Assembly: GCA_002812745.2 (NCBI GenBank)
Contig: NCSJ02000545.1
Span: forward strand, 1-18,933
Direction: 5' to 3'
DNA: 18,933 bases
Source: Scytalidium lignicola
Taxonomy: Eukaryota > Ascomycota > Leotiomycetes
Below the pieces are notes generated by a model, which had not been told where the DNA came from, made no database searches, and saw only the letters and a program-made list of their open reading frames with translations. A program made the position numbers and the translations under genes. Below, in pieces: positions 18,765-18,933 of this stretch. How positions within the stretch are numbered: position 1 is the first letter of the stretch; every line of letters begins with the position of its first letter.

Positions 18765-18933
18765 TTTTCCTGATTTTTCTGGCAGGAACCTTTGGGTTTA
18801 TGTTTTATCTAATTTTAAAAAAGTGGGTTTTATTAGGGAGTTTAAATTTGAGATTTCCCTCTTTTTTTTATTTCTTTTAGGGGGAGGGTCTTATTTTGAG
18901 ATCTTTTTTCATGGTTGTATTGAAAAAAATCTC
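18765..18933 (+). other. 3' flank of the Zn2Cys6 gene
   Basis: The 169 bases after the stop codon are rich in T with runs of T and A (for example around 18865-18880 and 18920-18930), as expected of a fungal 3' untranslated region. I see no clear AATAAA and no further gene. Confidence 0.4.

Noticed and set aside
1..18933. tRNA genes, CRISPR arrays, telomere repeats
   Set aside because: None seen: no cloverleaf with A/B boxes, no regularly spaced repeats, no TTAGGG array.

Overview
The window reads as nuclear DNA of a filamentous ascomycete (Pezizomycotina; Aspergillus/Penicillium-like Eurotiales is my best guess, not proven). The reasons are short spliceosomal introns with GTRNGT donors and CTAAY branch sites, a Zn2Cys6 regulator, an F-box/ankyrin protein, a Thr-rich secreted protein, and a very AT-rich block holding transposons decayed by C-to-T/G-to-A change that looks like repeat-induced point mutation (RIP).

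Region 1-3.9 kb is the AT-rich block and has no intact gene. Reading decayed frames on the minus strand I find two transposon fossils. (1) A Ty3/Gypsy-type retrotransposon: a candidate 5' LTR (1682-1925) followed by a gag-like frame (about 1487 down to 300) ending in a CCHC zinc knuckle whose second Cys is now Tyr; the element runs off the left edge. (2) A PIF/Harbinger (DDE_Tnp_4-type) transposase, about 3848 down to 2650, in which the three Asp positions I would expect to be catalytic all read Asn. Between the fossils lie other relic frames I cannot name. At 3.96-4.22 kb three inverted repeats sharing an AAAAGGAG core mark the border to normal-composition DNA. Region 4.2-6.6 kb has no supportable gene.

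Region 6.6-10.5 kb holds two convergent genes: a secreted Thr-rich protein with a DUF6923-like C-terminal domain interrupted by one in-frame TGA (6678-8027, +), and an F-box plus ankyrin-repeat protein (10493-8413, -) whose start codon seems to sit alone on a tiny first exon. Region 10.5-12.2 kb is gene-free, AT-rich, and carries palindromes.

Region 12.2-18.8 kb is a divergent pair sharing a promoter region of about 2.2 kb: a 12-TM sugar porter (14083-12210, -, three exons, 517 aa) and a Zn2Cys6 transcription factor (16319-18764, +, five exons, 652 aa). The shared region carries CreA-type hexamers, a TGACTC (Gcn4/CpcA-type) cluster, and several short uORFs before the regulator. The arrangement suggests, but does not prove, that the factor controls the transporter.

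I found no unknown multi-gene system. The most informative findings are the two decoded transposon fossils, the in-frame TGA, the start-codon-only exon and the uORF-rich leader of the regulator.
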